A DNA stretch of 64,000 bases from Bremerella sp. P1. GTDB taxonomy: Bacteria; Planctomycetota; Planctomycetia; Pirellulales; Pirellulaceae. Shown one piece after another: positions 54,809-63,606 of the stretch. Below the pieces are notes generated by a model. The model did not search any database. It was not told the origin of the DNA and was given only the letters and a program-made list of their open reading frames with translations. Where the stretch lies: the NCBI RefSeq assembly GCF_028748185.1, contig NZ_CP118164.1, forward strand, positions 5,481,814 through 5,545,813, in the 5' to 3' direction. The position numbers and the translations under genes are program-made. Numbering within the stretch: the first letter of the stretch is position 1; each line of letters begins with the position of its first letter.

Positions 54809-55339
54809 ATGAAGATCGGCACCCTCTTTACCCAATCTATTTTGGCAACCTTGTTGTTCTGCTCTGTTAGCCAGGCAGGATGGCATGAGTTCTGGGATCG
54901 TGCCCATTTGGACTATGCCCGCAATAAGTGCTGGCCATCCCCATTTATCGAGCAAGATCGAGCCTCTGTATACAACTACTATACGCAAATGACTGCCACC
55001 GGTATTCGTCTGCAGAATACCCTCAGCGATCACTACTTTGATCAAGAGAACGGTGAGCTGACGCGTGCTGGCATGATGAAAATTCGGTCGATCCTGACCA
55101 GCACCGAAGGTCGCCGCGATATCTTCGTGATGCAAGGCTTCACCCAGCAGGAAACCGATGCTCGCATTGCTGCTGTCAAAGCTGGTTTGGCCGAAATGGT
55201 TGGTAACCCCGATGCGACTCCAATCTATGTAAGCCCAGATCAGCCAGCTGGTCGTGCAGCGGACTACATCGACGACATCTGGCGTCGTGAACGCTCGTCT
55301 GTGCCAGTTCCACGGCTGCCAGCATTCTCCGAGCAGTAA
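54809..55339 (+). CDS. Exported protein of the tad locus, function unknown
   Basis: A 176-residue exported protein from ATG 54809 (AAGGCGG upstream); the signal peptide ends near VSQAGW. The mature part begins HEFWDRAHLDYARNKCWP and is helical, with QGFTQQETDARIAAVKAGL, but matches no family that I know. It lies between tadC and the TPR gene on the same strand, so a role in pilus assembly or secretion is likely by position only. Confidence 0.78.
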   Translation: MKIGTLFTQSILATLLFCSVSQAGWHEFWDRAHLDYARNKCWPSPFIEQDRASVYNYYTQMTATGIRLQNTLSDHYFDQENGELTRAGMMKIRSILTSTEGRRDIFVMQGFTQQETDARIAAVKAGLAEMVGNPDATPIYVSPDQPAGRAADYIDDIWRRERSSVPVPRLPAFSEQ

Positions 55340-55538
55340 GTCGATCTGACGAAAATCTAGGCAAGCGCAAAACCACGGCACACATGGTTTGCGCAAATTG
55401 CTTGAGAACAACGGGCGAAATGCCGATGCAATGAAGGAAGACAATTCATTGCGGGCACCCTTTTGCTAGCGGGGTGCTTGTGGCCGACGCAACTCAGTGC
55501 ATGGAGGCAATGGCCCGGATGGGCCCTGCGAAGGATCG

Positions 55539-56582
55539 ATGCAAAAAAAATACGCAAAACGTGTCTGGATTTCCTACGGACGCGACCTGATCTGCACAGG
55601 CCTGGCATTACAAGGCTTATTACTCGCACCAGCAATCGGGCTCGGGGCTGAAGGCCCGAAGCAGACCAAACAGAATCAGCCGATCGCTACTGACAGCGAA
55701 GAACGCAGCTCGTTCCGCCTGATTCAGTTCACCGATTCCAGCGAAGAAGGCTCCTCGATTAGTTCGGCCTTCAAAAAGGCTGGTAGCTCGATCTCAGGCT
55801 TCTTCTCGTCGGAACCACGTGAACCACAGGTCGAGAACGATCCGATCAGCTTGTCGAGCATGCCTGACGAGATCAATTCCAACGTCTATCTGAGTGCTGC
55901 TCGGATGATGGAAAACGCCGGCAACTTCGAAGGTGCTGAACGTCAATACAAGTCGTGCCTGGAGAAGTTCCCCAAGAGCCGCCTGGCTCAGATCAGCTAC
56001 GCTCGTCTGCTACATCGAACGCAGCGACTCGACGAGTCGCTGACGATGTACGAGATGGCTGACAAGGATCACCCAAAAGATCCAACGATCTGTAATGACA
56101 TGGGCTTGTGCCTGGCACGTCTGGGACGCAAGGACGAGGCCATGGGCAAGTTCCATCAAGCGACGCTCGCAGCCCCTGAAGACCCTCGCTACCGCAACAA
56201 CCTGGCGATGGTATTGGTCGACGCCGGTCGCGATGACGAAGCACTCTCGCAGTTGGTTTACGCTCATGGCAAAGCGAAGGGGCATTTCAATCTTGGCTTC
56301 CTGCAGTACCGTGCGGGAGACCACCAAGGTGCTGTTGCCAACTTCGAGGCCGCTTTGCAGGAAGACGCCAACCTGGAGCAAGCTGCGGACATGTTGCAGC
56401 GAATTGGTAGTGAGCGGATCGCCGGACCTCGGACAGCTCCTGTGCCGAAGTCGAACACGATGTTTATCAGCGATCAGCCTCGCGAGACGAAGTCTGGTCC
56501 AGTTCTGGTGCCGACGCAATCGTCGAAGGTTCCACCAGCTCCGGAACAGGAACCACCGCGACTTCTACCACCGGTTCGCTAA
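55539..56582 (+). CDS. TPR protein of the tad locus (TadD-like)
   Basis: A 347-residue exported protein. ATG 55539 has AAGGA upstream; the leader spans residues about 15-38 (ICTGLALQGLLLAPAIGLG). A Ser-rich linker precedes tetratricopeptide repeats at about residues 115-285 (MENAGNFEGAERQYKSCLEK, LARLGRKDEAMGKFHQATL, LQYRAGDHQGAVANFEAAL). The C-terminus is Pro-rich. TadD proteins are TPR lipoproteins that help the secretin reach the outer membrane; no lipobox is clear here. It ends four bases from the convergent ceramidase-family gene. Confidence 0.85.
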   Translation: MQKKYAKRVWISYGRDLICTGLALQGLLLAPAIGLGAEGPKQTKQNQPIATDSEERSSFRLIQFTDSSEEGSSISSAFKKAGSSISGFFSSEPREPQVENDPISLSSMPDEINSNVYLSAARMMENAGNFEGAERQYKSCLEKFPKSRLAQISYARLLHRTQRLDESLTMYEMADKDHPKDPTICNDMGLCLARLGRKDEAMGKFHQATLAAPEDPRYRNNLAMVLVDAGRDDEALSQLVYAHGKAKGHFNLGFLQYRAGDHQGAVANFEAALQEDANLEQAADMLQRIGSERIAGPRTAPVPKSNTMFISDQPRETKSGPVLVPTQSSKVPPAPEQEPPRLLPPVR

Positions 56583-56586
56583 AAGC

Positions 56587-58023
56587 TTACGGCTCGCCAG
56601 CGGGCGATTGGGCTCGCTGGCATAGCTCAGAAAAGGTGGCCATGATGATGGGGCCCACCTCATGGCTACAGCTGTTAATCTCACCATATTGCGGCGCCCC
56701 GCGCCCAAAGGCATAGGGTGGCTCTCGATCCCACTGCCTCTTCGGAAGGATGTAGCCAATTTCATCATTGGCAAGGCCCAGCATCAAATAGGGCTCGTCT
56801 CCTAGCAGCTGATCGACGTGGGGTTCAATCGGTGCGTCCGGGAAGTCGACGTTCGCGTGGGCTGGATTAGGGATCTTCCCGTTGACCAATTCAGGATAAA
56901 GTTCGCCTGGGATTCCCAGTAGCTTCACGTCCCCTAGTTGAAGCAGACTAACCTCGGTGATGGCAGCCGCGCGTTCGGGGCGAAATTCTCGTGTGACACG
57001 TTCTCCCCAGCTGTCCGGCTGCCCCGTCCACTCGTAGCTGACGCGTCGAATCACATTCAAGGATCTTGCCAGGCGATAAAGCGGGTTATCGATGGGGATA
57101 GCCACTTCTTTACGGAAGACGCGAAAGGGGGTGAGATCGACCGGTTGGCTTTTGCTGAAAGCCTCGGCCACTGCATCGGCTACCGTGTTGCCATAGGCTT
57201 GGGCGTAGGCGAACGTTGTCAGCTGAACCGCAGCGGCCTTGTCGTCCACGATTCCGGTGGCAGGCGGAGTCATCAGCCCGCCAATCGCACCGCTGACATA
57301 AACGGTCGGGCAGTCAAAGTGCTGCTGAAGACGCTTATGGGTGTAGTAGGGGAAATCGGCCGTGATGGCAGTGTTCCTGGCCCCGAGGGATTCAGGGTGG
57401 GTTGTCCCTTGTACCAATAGGCCTAAGGTCGATCCATCAATTTGTGAGCGAAAACGGAGGGCTCGAATCGTTGGATCAATGACGATTGGTTGGCGTGTAT
57501 CGTGAACGAGGTCGGGACGATCAATCTTGGCGAATTCTACGGAAACAGGTTGCTGAGATTCTTCCAGCCGCTTGACCAGCTTCACGATTGTCTTTTCAAC
57601 GTGTTCGTTGTAACTCTCGTTGACTCCCCGCTTGATGTAGGACTCGCCCCAGATACCGATCGTATCGGGGCCTTCATGGTTGTGCGTGCTACAGATCACC
57701 ACGAAGTCAATTTCGGAAAGTTGCTCTCGGATAGAAAGCGTGGAAGGGTAGGACCAGCCGATCAAATCCAAGCTGATGATGGCAATTCTGGTTTGCCCGT
57801 CCGAAAGCAGCATGCCGCGAGCAAAAAGCGGATCGTGAACCGTGGTAGCGGCTCTTCCGGGAAAGTAACCTGCCATCCAGACCGCTTTGGGACCATGGAC
57901 GTCAGGCGTAATTTCAACGCTGTCGATCGAAAAATGGAGATTGCCTGCCAACAGTGCTGGGCAAAGCAGGCTGTTTCCGATCCCAATCAAGAGGATGGCG
58001 AGCGTTACGGAAAATGATCGCAC
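56587..58023 (-). CDS. Neutral/alkaline non-lysosomal ceramidase family exported hydrolase
   Basis: A 478-residue exported protein starting at GTG 58023, the only start that includes the signal peptide (SVTLAILLIGIGNSLL). The metal-site motif CSTHNHEGPD (about residue 112-121) and later GTTHPESLG, together with PGELYPELV and the C-terminal NDEIGYILPKRQWD, fit the N-terminal domain of neutral ceramidases. The C-terminal Ig-like domain of true ceramidases is missing, as in most planctomycete relatives. The substrate may not be ceramide. Confidence 0.87.
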   Translation of the reverse strand: MRSFSVTLAILLIGIGNSLLCPALLAGNLHFSIDSVEITPDVHGPKAVWMAGYFPGRAATTVHDPLFARGMLLSDGQTRIAIISLDLIGWSYPSTLSIREQLSEIDFVVICSTHNHEGPDTIGIWGESYIKRGVNESYNEHVEKTIVKLVKRLEESQQPVSVEFAKIDRPDLVHDTRQPIVIDPTIRALRFRSQIDGSTLGLLVQGTTHPESLGARNTAITADFPYYTHKRLQQHFDCPTVYVSGAIGGLMTPPATGIVDDKAAAVQLTTFAYAQAYGNTVADAVAEAFSKSQPVDLTPFRVFRKEVAIPIDNPLYRLARSLNVIRRVSYEWTGQPDSWGERVTREFRPERAAAITEVSLLQLGDVKLLGIPGELYPELVNGKIPNPAHANVDFPDAPIEPHVDQLLGDEPYLMLGLANDEIGYILPKRQWDREPPYAFGRGAPQYGEINSCSHEVGPIIMATFSELCQRAQSPAGEP

Positions 58024-58222
58024 GAGTGGCCGTATCCCTAAGTTAAGCGAGAAAAATCCTCAATCTGCCGTGCCCAACCGGTGGTTTTACTCTGGCATCC
58101 TACAACAAAGAATTCAAGTCCTAATCCGATTTCTGGCGTCAAGGGTTCTCGCATGTTGCGCGGAATAAGCCACAATATGGGAACGTAGACGACCAGGATG
58201 GCATCTGTTATTTTTGGCGATT

Positions 58223-58843
58223 ATGGACAGCACCGGATCAGAACTGCCGACTAGCGCTTGGAAATCCGAAGAAGAGCTGATCGAAGCTCTTCAGCGGCAA
58301 GAGGACGACGCGTACGAATATTTGGTTCGTGCGTACAGCGGTCGTCTGCTGGTTGTAGCCAAACGTTTCCTGGGACAAGATCAGGATGCCCAAGACGCGG
58401 TGCAAGATGCGTTTCTGTCAGCGTTTAAGGCAATCGAAAACTTCGAGGGAAATGCGAAGCTTTCTACCTGGCTGCACCGAATTGTGGTTAACGCGTGTCT
58501 GATGAAGCTTCGTACCAAGAAGCGGAAACCCGAAAAGCCGGTGGAGGATTTGCTTCCCCACTTTGCGTCCGACGGACATCGTGATCGCGCGGAACCCTCG
58601 TGGGCGATTACCTTTGACACCGCTGTCCAGAGCCGCGAGACGCGTGAACTGGTTCGCCAGCAAATTGAAGAATTGCCGGAAAGTTATCGAACCGTTTTGC
58701 TGCTTCGTGACATCGAACAATTAAGTACTGAGGAAACCGCGGCCCGACTCGATATGAGCGTTTCAGCCGTCAAGACGCGGCTGCATCGTGCCCGGCAAGC
58801 ATTAAAAACTCTGTTGGATCCGCACATGAATGACGGATACTAA
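58223..58843 (+). CDS. ECF RNA polymerase sigma factor (SigE/RpoE-like)
   Basis: A 206-residue sigma factor from ATG 58223; a TTG three codons earlier is in frame. Region 2 shows YEYLVRAYSGRLLVVAKRFL and DQDAQDAVQDAFLSAFKAI with the WLHRIVVNACL region 2.4 end. Region 4 shows LPESYRTVLLLRDIEQLSTE and the recognition helix MSVSAVKTRLHRARQALK. Two bases separate it from a zinc-binding anti-sigma-like gene, so they form a regulatory pair. Confidence 0.95.
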   Translation: MDSTGSELPTSAWKSEEELIEALQRQEDDAYEYLVRAYSGRLLVVAKRFLGQDQDAQDAVQDAFLSAFKAIENFEGNAKLSTWLHRIVVNACLMKLRTKKRKPEKPVEDLLPHFASDGHRDRAEPSWAITFDTAVQSRETRELVRQQIEELPESYRTVLLLRDIEQLSTEETAARLDMSVSAVKTRLHRARQALKTLLDPHMNDGY

Positions 58844-58845
58844 CG

Positions 58846-59097
58846 ATGAAACTGACCTGCAAGGAACTATACGAATTCATGGGTGATTACCTTGAGGGTA
58901 ATCTGCCCGATGATGTGATGTGCGTCATGAAAACGCACCTCTCGCGTTGTCCGTGTTGTGAGCACTATCTGGAGAACTACCGGACGGCGATGCGTCTGGG
59001 AGTTTCGTGCTGCAAAGAGTATGCGGAGGACGAGGTCCCCGCGTCGGTGCCAGAACCGTTGATTCAGGCCATTCTCGAAGCCCGCAAAAAGAAATAG
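58846..59097 (+). CDS. Soluble zinc-finger anti-sigma-like protein
   Basis: An 83-residue protein directly after the sigma gene. MKTHLSRCPCCEHY gives the HxxxCxxC zinc motif of ZAS-type anti-sigma factors (zf-HC2), preceded by the typical helix CKELYEFMGDYLEGNLP. No transmembrane segment is present, so it must act in the cytoplasm; extra Cys (SCCKEY) could make it redox-sensitive. It is likely to bind the sigma factor just upstream. Confidence 0.88.
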   Translation: MKLTCKELYEFMGDYLEGNLPDDVMCVMKTHLSRCPCCEHYLENYRTAMRLGVSCCKEYAEDEVPASVPEPLIQAILEARKKK

Positions 59098-59148
59098 CGG
59101 AAGATTCCGCTATGCGTTTATCTCAGTGACACGCTGAATTGGGTTCCC

Positions 59149-60255
59149 TTAGGAAGAACCCATCTTGCGAATGACGGTGACCACCACCCAAATGATCAAT
59201 CCAATCGGGATCGGTGCGCCATAGTACCAAGGAACAGGTACTTCCTTGGTGGTACGGCCAAACTCGTCAGTCTCTTTCGAGAAAAAGACATTACAGTGAG
59301 GGCAGTGATCGCCGGCCCCGATGTTACCGTAAATCACCTTGTTACAGTTACTGCACGTCCCGGCCGGTTGTTCCGCAGAGCTACCGCCGCCACCACCGCC
59401 TCCGCCGTACATATCTTGCTGACGTGCGACCATATCTTGCTGGCGCTGTTGGGCTTGTTGCACCTGCTGGGCAAGGCGTTGATCGCGTTCCTGCTGTCGA
59501 CGCTGCTCTTCTGCCTCGCGTTGGCGTTGCGATTCCTCGAACTTGCGCTGGGCTTCCTCGCGAGCACGGCGGTCTTCTTCTTGTTTCTTCTCGATCTCAC
59601 GCCGCATCTTCTCGTGTTCTTCTTGCTGACGCTTGGCGAAATCGTCCATCGCCGGAGGAGCATAGGCTGGCGGCGCCGTGACTTGGTTTGCCATACGTGG
59701 GTCGTACGGGGCAGGACCTCCGCCGGCGATTTCGCCACCCGAAGGACCAGCACCGCCACCCGTGTTCGCAGGCGGTGGAGGGATCTGGTCGTCCTCACCG
59801 CGGTTTTCAAGTTCGCCACGCAGATAGACTTGGTCTGCGTCGCTCAGATCGTAGAACGAAACCTTGTGAGGCGTACGTCCTTGAAGCAGCACGACCTGAC
59901 CTTCGAACATACGAACGAATTTGGCTTTGATTTCGTTGTCTTGCTTGTCTTTCCACTGACGATAATCAAACAGATCGCTCTTACGACGACGCCGAGTAGG
60001 AGAGTCATCTTCTTCCATCTCTTCTTTTTGCGAATCGATGTACTTTTGATCCTCCTCGCTGAAACGCTCGATCGGAATCGTGAAACTCTGACCGTTCGAA
60101 TTGATCTTCACATTGCCATCTTCGGTGACTTCTTCCAGCGAACCCGAAAGAGTCTTGCCTGAAGTGTCAGTCCAGGTGCGAACGTCTGCCGCCATGAGAC
60201 AGGATGTAAGTAGAACGCAGACGAGAAGAGAGATGGCGATTGTGCTGGCTTTCAT
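59149..60255 (-). CDS. SHD1-domain, coiled-coil, zinc-ribbon membrane protein
   Basis: A 368-residue protein: signal peptide (ends near LMAADV), SLA1-homology-1-like domain (about 24-72: RTWTDTSGKTLSGSLEEV then IPIERFSEEDQKYI), a second shorter copy (about 97-150: FDYRQWKDKQ then HKVSFYDLSDADQVYL), a Pro/Gly linker, a Gln/Glu/Arg-rich coiled coil (about 205-280), a Gly run of eight, a zinc ribbon CSNCNK...HCPHC (about 300-322) and a C-terminal membrane helix (IPIGLIIWVVVTVI). GGAGCTCGCT precedes ATG 60255. SHD1 is known from yeast Sla1 and is common in planctomycetes. No enzyme motif is seen. Confidence 0.85.
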   Translation of the reverse strand: MKASTIAISLLVCVLLTSCLMAADVRTWTDTSGKTLSGSLEEVTEDGNVKINSNGQSFTIPIERFSEEDQKYIDSQKEEMEEDDSPTRRRRKSDLFDYRQWKDKQDNEIKAKFVRMFEGQVVLLQGRTPHKVSFYDLSDADQVYLRGELENRGEDDQIPPPPANTGGGAGPSGGEIAGGGPAPYDPRMANQVTAPPAYAPPAMDDFAKRQQEEHEKMRREIEKKQEEDRRAREEAQRKFEESQRQREAEEQRRQQERDQRLAQQVQQAQQRQQDMVARQQDMYGGGGGGGGSSAEQPAGTCSNCNKVIYGNIGAGDHCPHCNVFFSKETDEFGRTTKEVPVPWYYGAPIPIGLIIWVVVTVIRKMGSS

Positions 60256-60593
60256 AGCGAGCTCCCACCGTATGATGAAGGTATTACCGTCGCATGATCT
60301 TGCGTGGTACTTGTCGATACTGAACGTTAGAGAAGGAAATCCTCTTCAGGTTCCCGCAACCACCGGGAAAATCTGAAATGGCAACCGCGTGATATCAACC
60401 CATTTCCTTAGTAGCGTAACTACCCGATAGAGGTATCGTGATGATACAAACATCAGTGCTCAAATGTCAAATGTAAATCGTGGTTCTATGGGTAAAACAT
60501 GGCCTCAACTACTTTCTCTTGGGGGGGCAGGTTGTAGGATGGCATCGGATCGCGAAAAACAAATGCTAACACGTGCACATTCACGAGGGCTTT
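60256..60593. other. Divergent intergenic region
   Basis: 338 bases between the SHD1 gene (minus) and the aldehyde dehydrogenase gene (plus). It must hold both promoters; I see no gene or clear RNA fold. A duplicated ATGTCAAATGTAAA-type stretch occurs near 60460. Confidence 0.45.
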
Positions 60594-62030
60594 ATGTCAA
60601 TCCGCAGCGAATACCCTGCCTATCTTGCCAATCAGCCGGTAACGCCCAACTTCGATCTGAATGTCGAGGATAAGTACCGCTTGAGCGTCGCCACCAAGGT
60701 CCCTCTTGCCGATGTTGCCATGATGGACAAGGCGATTGCCGCGGCCGACCAGGCAGCCCAGGCGATGGCTGAGTTGCCTTCGTATCGCCGTCAAGCGATT
60801 CTCAACCACTGCGTACAGCGTTTCGAGCAGCGCAGCGAAGAGCTTGCTGAGGCCCTCTGCGTCGAGGCTGGCAAGCCCATCGGCGACAGTCGCGGAGAAG
60901 TAACACGTCTGATCGATACGTTTCGCGTTGCCGCGGAAGAGTCGACCCGGATGTTGGGCGAAGTCATGCCGCTGGATATCAGTCCCCGTGCCGAAGGGTA
61001 TCGCGGCATGTGGAAGCGCGTACCCATTGGTCCGTGTGCGTTTATCACGCCGTTCAACTTTCCCTTGAACCTCGTGGCGCACAAGGTCGCACCTGCTTTA
61101 GCGGTTGGCTGTCCGTTTGTGTTGAAGCCAGCCAGCAAGACGCCGATCGGAGCGCTATTGGTGGGCGAGATCTTGGCCGAAACCGATCTGCCGGAAGGAG
61201 CATTCTCGATACTTCCGGCCAGCCGCGACGCCGCCAACTTGTTGGTAACTGACGATCGCCTGAAGAAGCTCAGCTTCACCGGATCGCAAGATGTCGGTTG
61301 GAGTTTGAAGGCCAAAGCCGGCAAAAAGAAGGTCACGCTCGAACTCGGTGGCAACGCGGCCTGTATTGTCGACGAAGGGACGAACCTGGAAGACGCCGTG
61401 CAGCGCATCGTATTCGGTGCGTTCTATCAATCGGGGCAGAGCTGCGTGAGCGTTCAACGCGTACTGATCCACCGAAGCGTCTACGACAAAGCAGTAAAAC
61501 TTCTGTGTGACCGGGTATCCAAGCTAACCGTAGGCGATCCGATGGACAAGGAAACGTTCGTCGGTCCAATCATTTCTCCGTCGGATGCCGAGAGAATCGA
61601 AGCCTGGATCGAGTCTGCTAAGAATGCCGGTGCCAAAGTCTTAGTGGGAGGATCGCGCGATGGAATCCTGGTGGAGCCAACCGTGCTGGCCGATGTCCCC
61701 AAGGACGAAGCCGTTTGTGCCAAAGAAGTCTTCGGGCCGGTCGCCGTGGTGGCACCTTTCGATACCTTCGACGAAGCCTTGGCGATGGCAAACGACAGCG
61801 ACTTCGGGCTGCAAGTCGGCATCTTCACGCGTGACATTCAAAAGATCATGAAGTCGTGGGATACCATGGACGTCGGCGGCATCATCATCGGAGACGTCCC
61901 CTCGTGGCGCGTCGACCATATGCCGTACGGGGGAGTCAAAGAGAGTGGTATCGGACGAGAAGGGGTTCGGTTTGCTATGCACGACATGACCGAGATTCGC
62001 AATCTGGTCATTCGATCGGTTCCCGATTAG
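60594..62030 (+). CDS. NAD(P)-dependent aldehyde dehydrogenase
   Basis: A 478-residue enzyme oxidising an aldehyde to its acid. The start is ATG 60594 with GAGGG upstream; the frame opens seven codons before. The cofactor and active-site motifs are intact: ITPFNFPLN with the oxyanion Asn, LELGGNAACIV with the general-base Glu, QSGQSCVSVQR with the nucleophilic Cys, and KEVFGPVAVV. The closing PYGGVKESGIGREGVRFAM is typical. The substrate cannot be assigned; glyceraldehyde- or lactaldehyde-type enzymes share these features. Confidence 0.95.
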   Translation: MSIRSEYPAYLANQPVTPNFDLNVEDKYRLSVATKVPLADVAMMDKAIAAADQAAQAMAELPSYRRQAILNHCVQRFEQRSEELAEALCVEAGKPIGDSRGEVTRLIDTFRVAAEESTRMLGEVMPLDISPRAEGYRGMWKRVPIGPCAFITPFNFPLNLVAHKVAPALAVGCPFVLKPASKTPIGALLVGEILAETDLPEGAFSILPASRDAANLLVTDDRLKKLSFTGSQDVGWSLKAKAGKKKVTLELGGNAACIVDEGTNLEDAVQRIVFGAFYQSGQSCVSVQRVLIHRSVYDKAVKLLCDRVSKLTVGDPMDKETFVGPIISPSDAERIEAWIESAKNAGAKVLVGGSRDGILVEPTVLADVPKDEAVCAKEVFGPVAVVAPFDTFDEALAMANDSDFGLQVGIFTRDIQKIMKSWDTMDVGGIIIGDVPSWRVDHMPYGGVKESGIGREGVRFAMHDMTEIRNLVIRSVPD

Positions 62031-62195
62031 CCCGCACTGCAATTTTGGGAATTTCACCGGGTATCTATTAATTTTGTAGCCCATTCGCCTTATGATGGGC
62101 TCACGGGCGATATCTCGGGCCATCTAGTGCGTGAGATACGCGAATACCGAACTCGTCCGACTTCCCACCGTAATCTCCCACCTCAAGGAACTCTC

Positions 62196-63551
62196 ATGAC
62201 CAAATCCAGGCTCAATCGTCGTTCGTTCCTGAAGTCTTCCAGTGCCACCGCCGCCGCTGCGATCGCATTGGGGCCTGTCGTGCATGTCAGCGGACAAGAG
62301 ACGTCGACAAGCGAGAAGCTGAACATCGGAATCATCGGCGCCGGCGGGCGGGGTGCTTCCAACACCGGCGGAGTCGCAGGCGAAAATATCTACTCCCTCT
62401 GCGATACTAATCCAGAGGTTCTGGAAAAGACCAAGTCTCGTTACCCGCAAGCCAAGACATGCAGCGATTGGCGGGAAGTGATTGAAGACAAACAAGTCGA
62501 TGCCGTCGTTATCAGCACGGCAGACCATCACCACGCATTGGCCTCGATCGCCGCGATGAAGGCCGGAAAACATGTCTACTGCGAGAAGCCTCTGGCACAC
62601 ACGGTCGAAGAAGCCCGGCAGATGCAAAACGTTTACGCGGAGAAGAAGGGTTCTATTGCGACCCAAATGGGAACGCAGATTCACGCAACGGAGAACTATC
62701 GACGCGTGGTGGAACTGATCGCCGCTGGGGCAATTGGCCCCGTCACCGAAGCGCATGTGTGGTGTAGCCGGACGATCAATCCGGTTCAGCCTGCTGTTCT
62801 GCCGGAGCAGCCTATTCCCGAGGGTTTCAACTGGGATACCTGGCTAGGCCCTGCTGAGATGCGTCCTTACAACCAGGCGTACTGGAAGGGTGGCAACTTA
62901 AACTGGAACCGCCGCTGGGAATTCGGCAACGGTGTGTTGGGCGACATGGGAAGTCACTTGATCGACTTGCCGTTCTGGGCATTGGGCCTGAAACACCCAA
63001 CGTCGATCGAGTCGGACGGACCTGAAGCAGATCCTGTCGCGTGTCCTCCCTGGCAGGTCGTCACCTGGCAACATCCAGCTCGCGAAGGCAACGCCAACTG
63101 GACCAAACCGACGAAAGTCGTGTGGTATCACGGCCCCGAAGGCATGAAACGCCGTAGCGACTATCTACAGCCCTTGGTAGGCGAGGATACGACGATCAGC
63201 AAGTGGGGCATCGGCGTTGCATTTATCGGCGAGCAGGGTGTTCTGGTAGCCGACTACGGCAAGCTGGTCCTGTCGCCGGGCGAAAAGTTCAAAGACTATG
63301 TGGCTCCAGAAAACCGCATCCCAAAGAGCCTGGGGCACCATGCCGAATGGCTTCATGCCGCGAAGACCGGCGGCGAGTCGCTTTGCAACTTCAACTACTC
63401 TGGTGCGTTGATCGAACACAATCTTCTCGGGAATGTAGCCCATCGGGCAGGCAAGAAGCTGGAGTGGGATGCTGAAAAGTTTCAGATTACCAACGCCCCC
63501 GAGGCTGCGAAGCTTCTCACAAAGTCGTATCGTGAAGGTTGGGCCATCTAG
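62196..63551 (+). CDS. Gfo/Idh/MocA family oxidoreductase with Tat signal
   Basis: A 451-residue enzyme exported by the Tat system: NRRSFLKSSSATAAAAIA at the N-terminus. The NAD(P)-binding part starts NIGIIGAGGRGASNTGGVA and includes AVVISTADHHHALASIAAMK and KHVYCEKPLAHTVEEARQM, with the conserved EKP Lys. The substrate part has GDMGSHLIDLPFWALG. AAGGA precedes ATG 62196. These exported enzymes act on sugars; it is followed by a DUF1080 protein, a common pair in planctomycetes. Confidence 0.94.
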   Translation: MTKSRLNRRSFLKSSSATAAAAIALGPVVHVSGQETSTSEKLNIGIIGAGGRGASNTGGVAGENIYSLCDTNPEVLEKTKSRYPQAKTCSDWREVIEDKQVDAVVISTADHHHALASIAAMKAGKHVYCEKPLAHTVEEARQMQNVYAEKKGSIATQMGTQIHATENYRRVVELIAAGAIGPVTEAHVWCSRTINPVQPAVLPEQPIPEGFNWDTWLGPAEMRPYNQAYWKGGNLNWNRRWEFGNGVLGDMGSHLIDLPFWALGLKHPTSIESDGPEADPVACPPWQVVTWQHPAREGNANWTKPTKVVWYHGPEGMKRRSDYLQPLVGEDTTISKWGIGVAFIGEQGVLVADYGKLVLSPGEKFKDYVAPENRIPKSLGHHAEWLHAAKTGGESLCNFNYSGALIEHNLLGNVAHRAGKKLEWDAEKFQITNAPEAAKLLTKSYREGWAI

Positions 63552-63606
63552 AGACGACACCTTGAAACGAACCAACAACTAACAAACCTAACTAAGGATT
63601 GAACGA

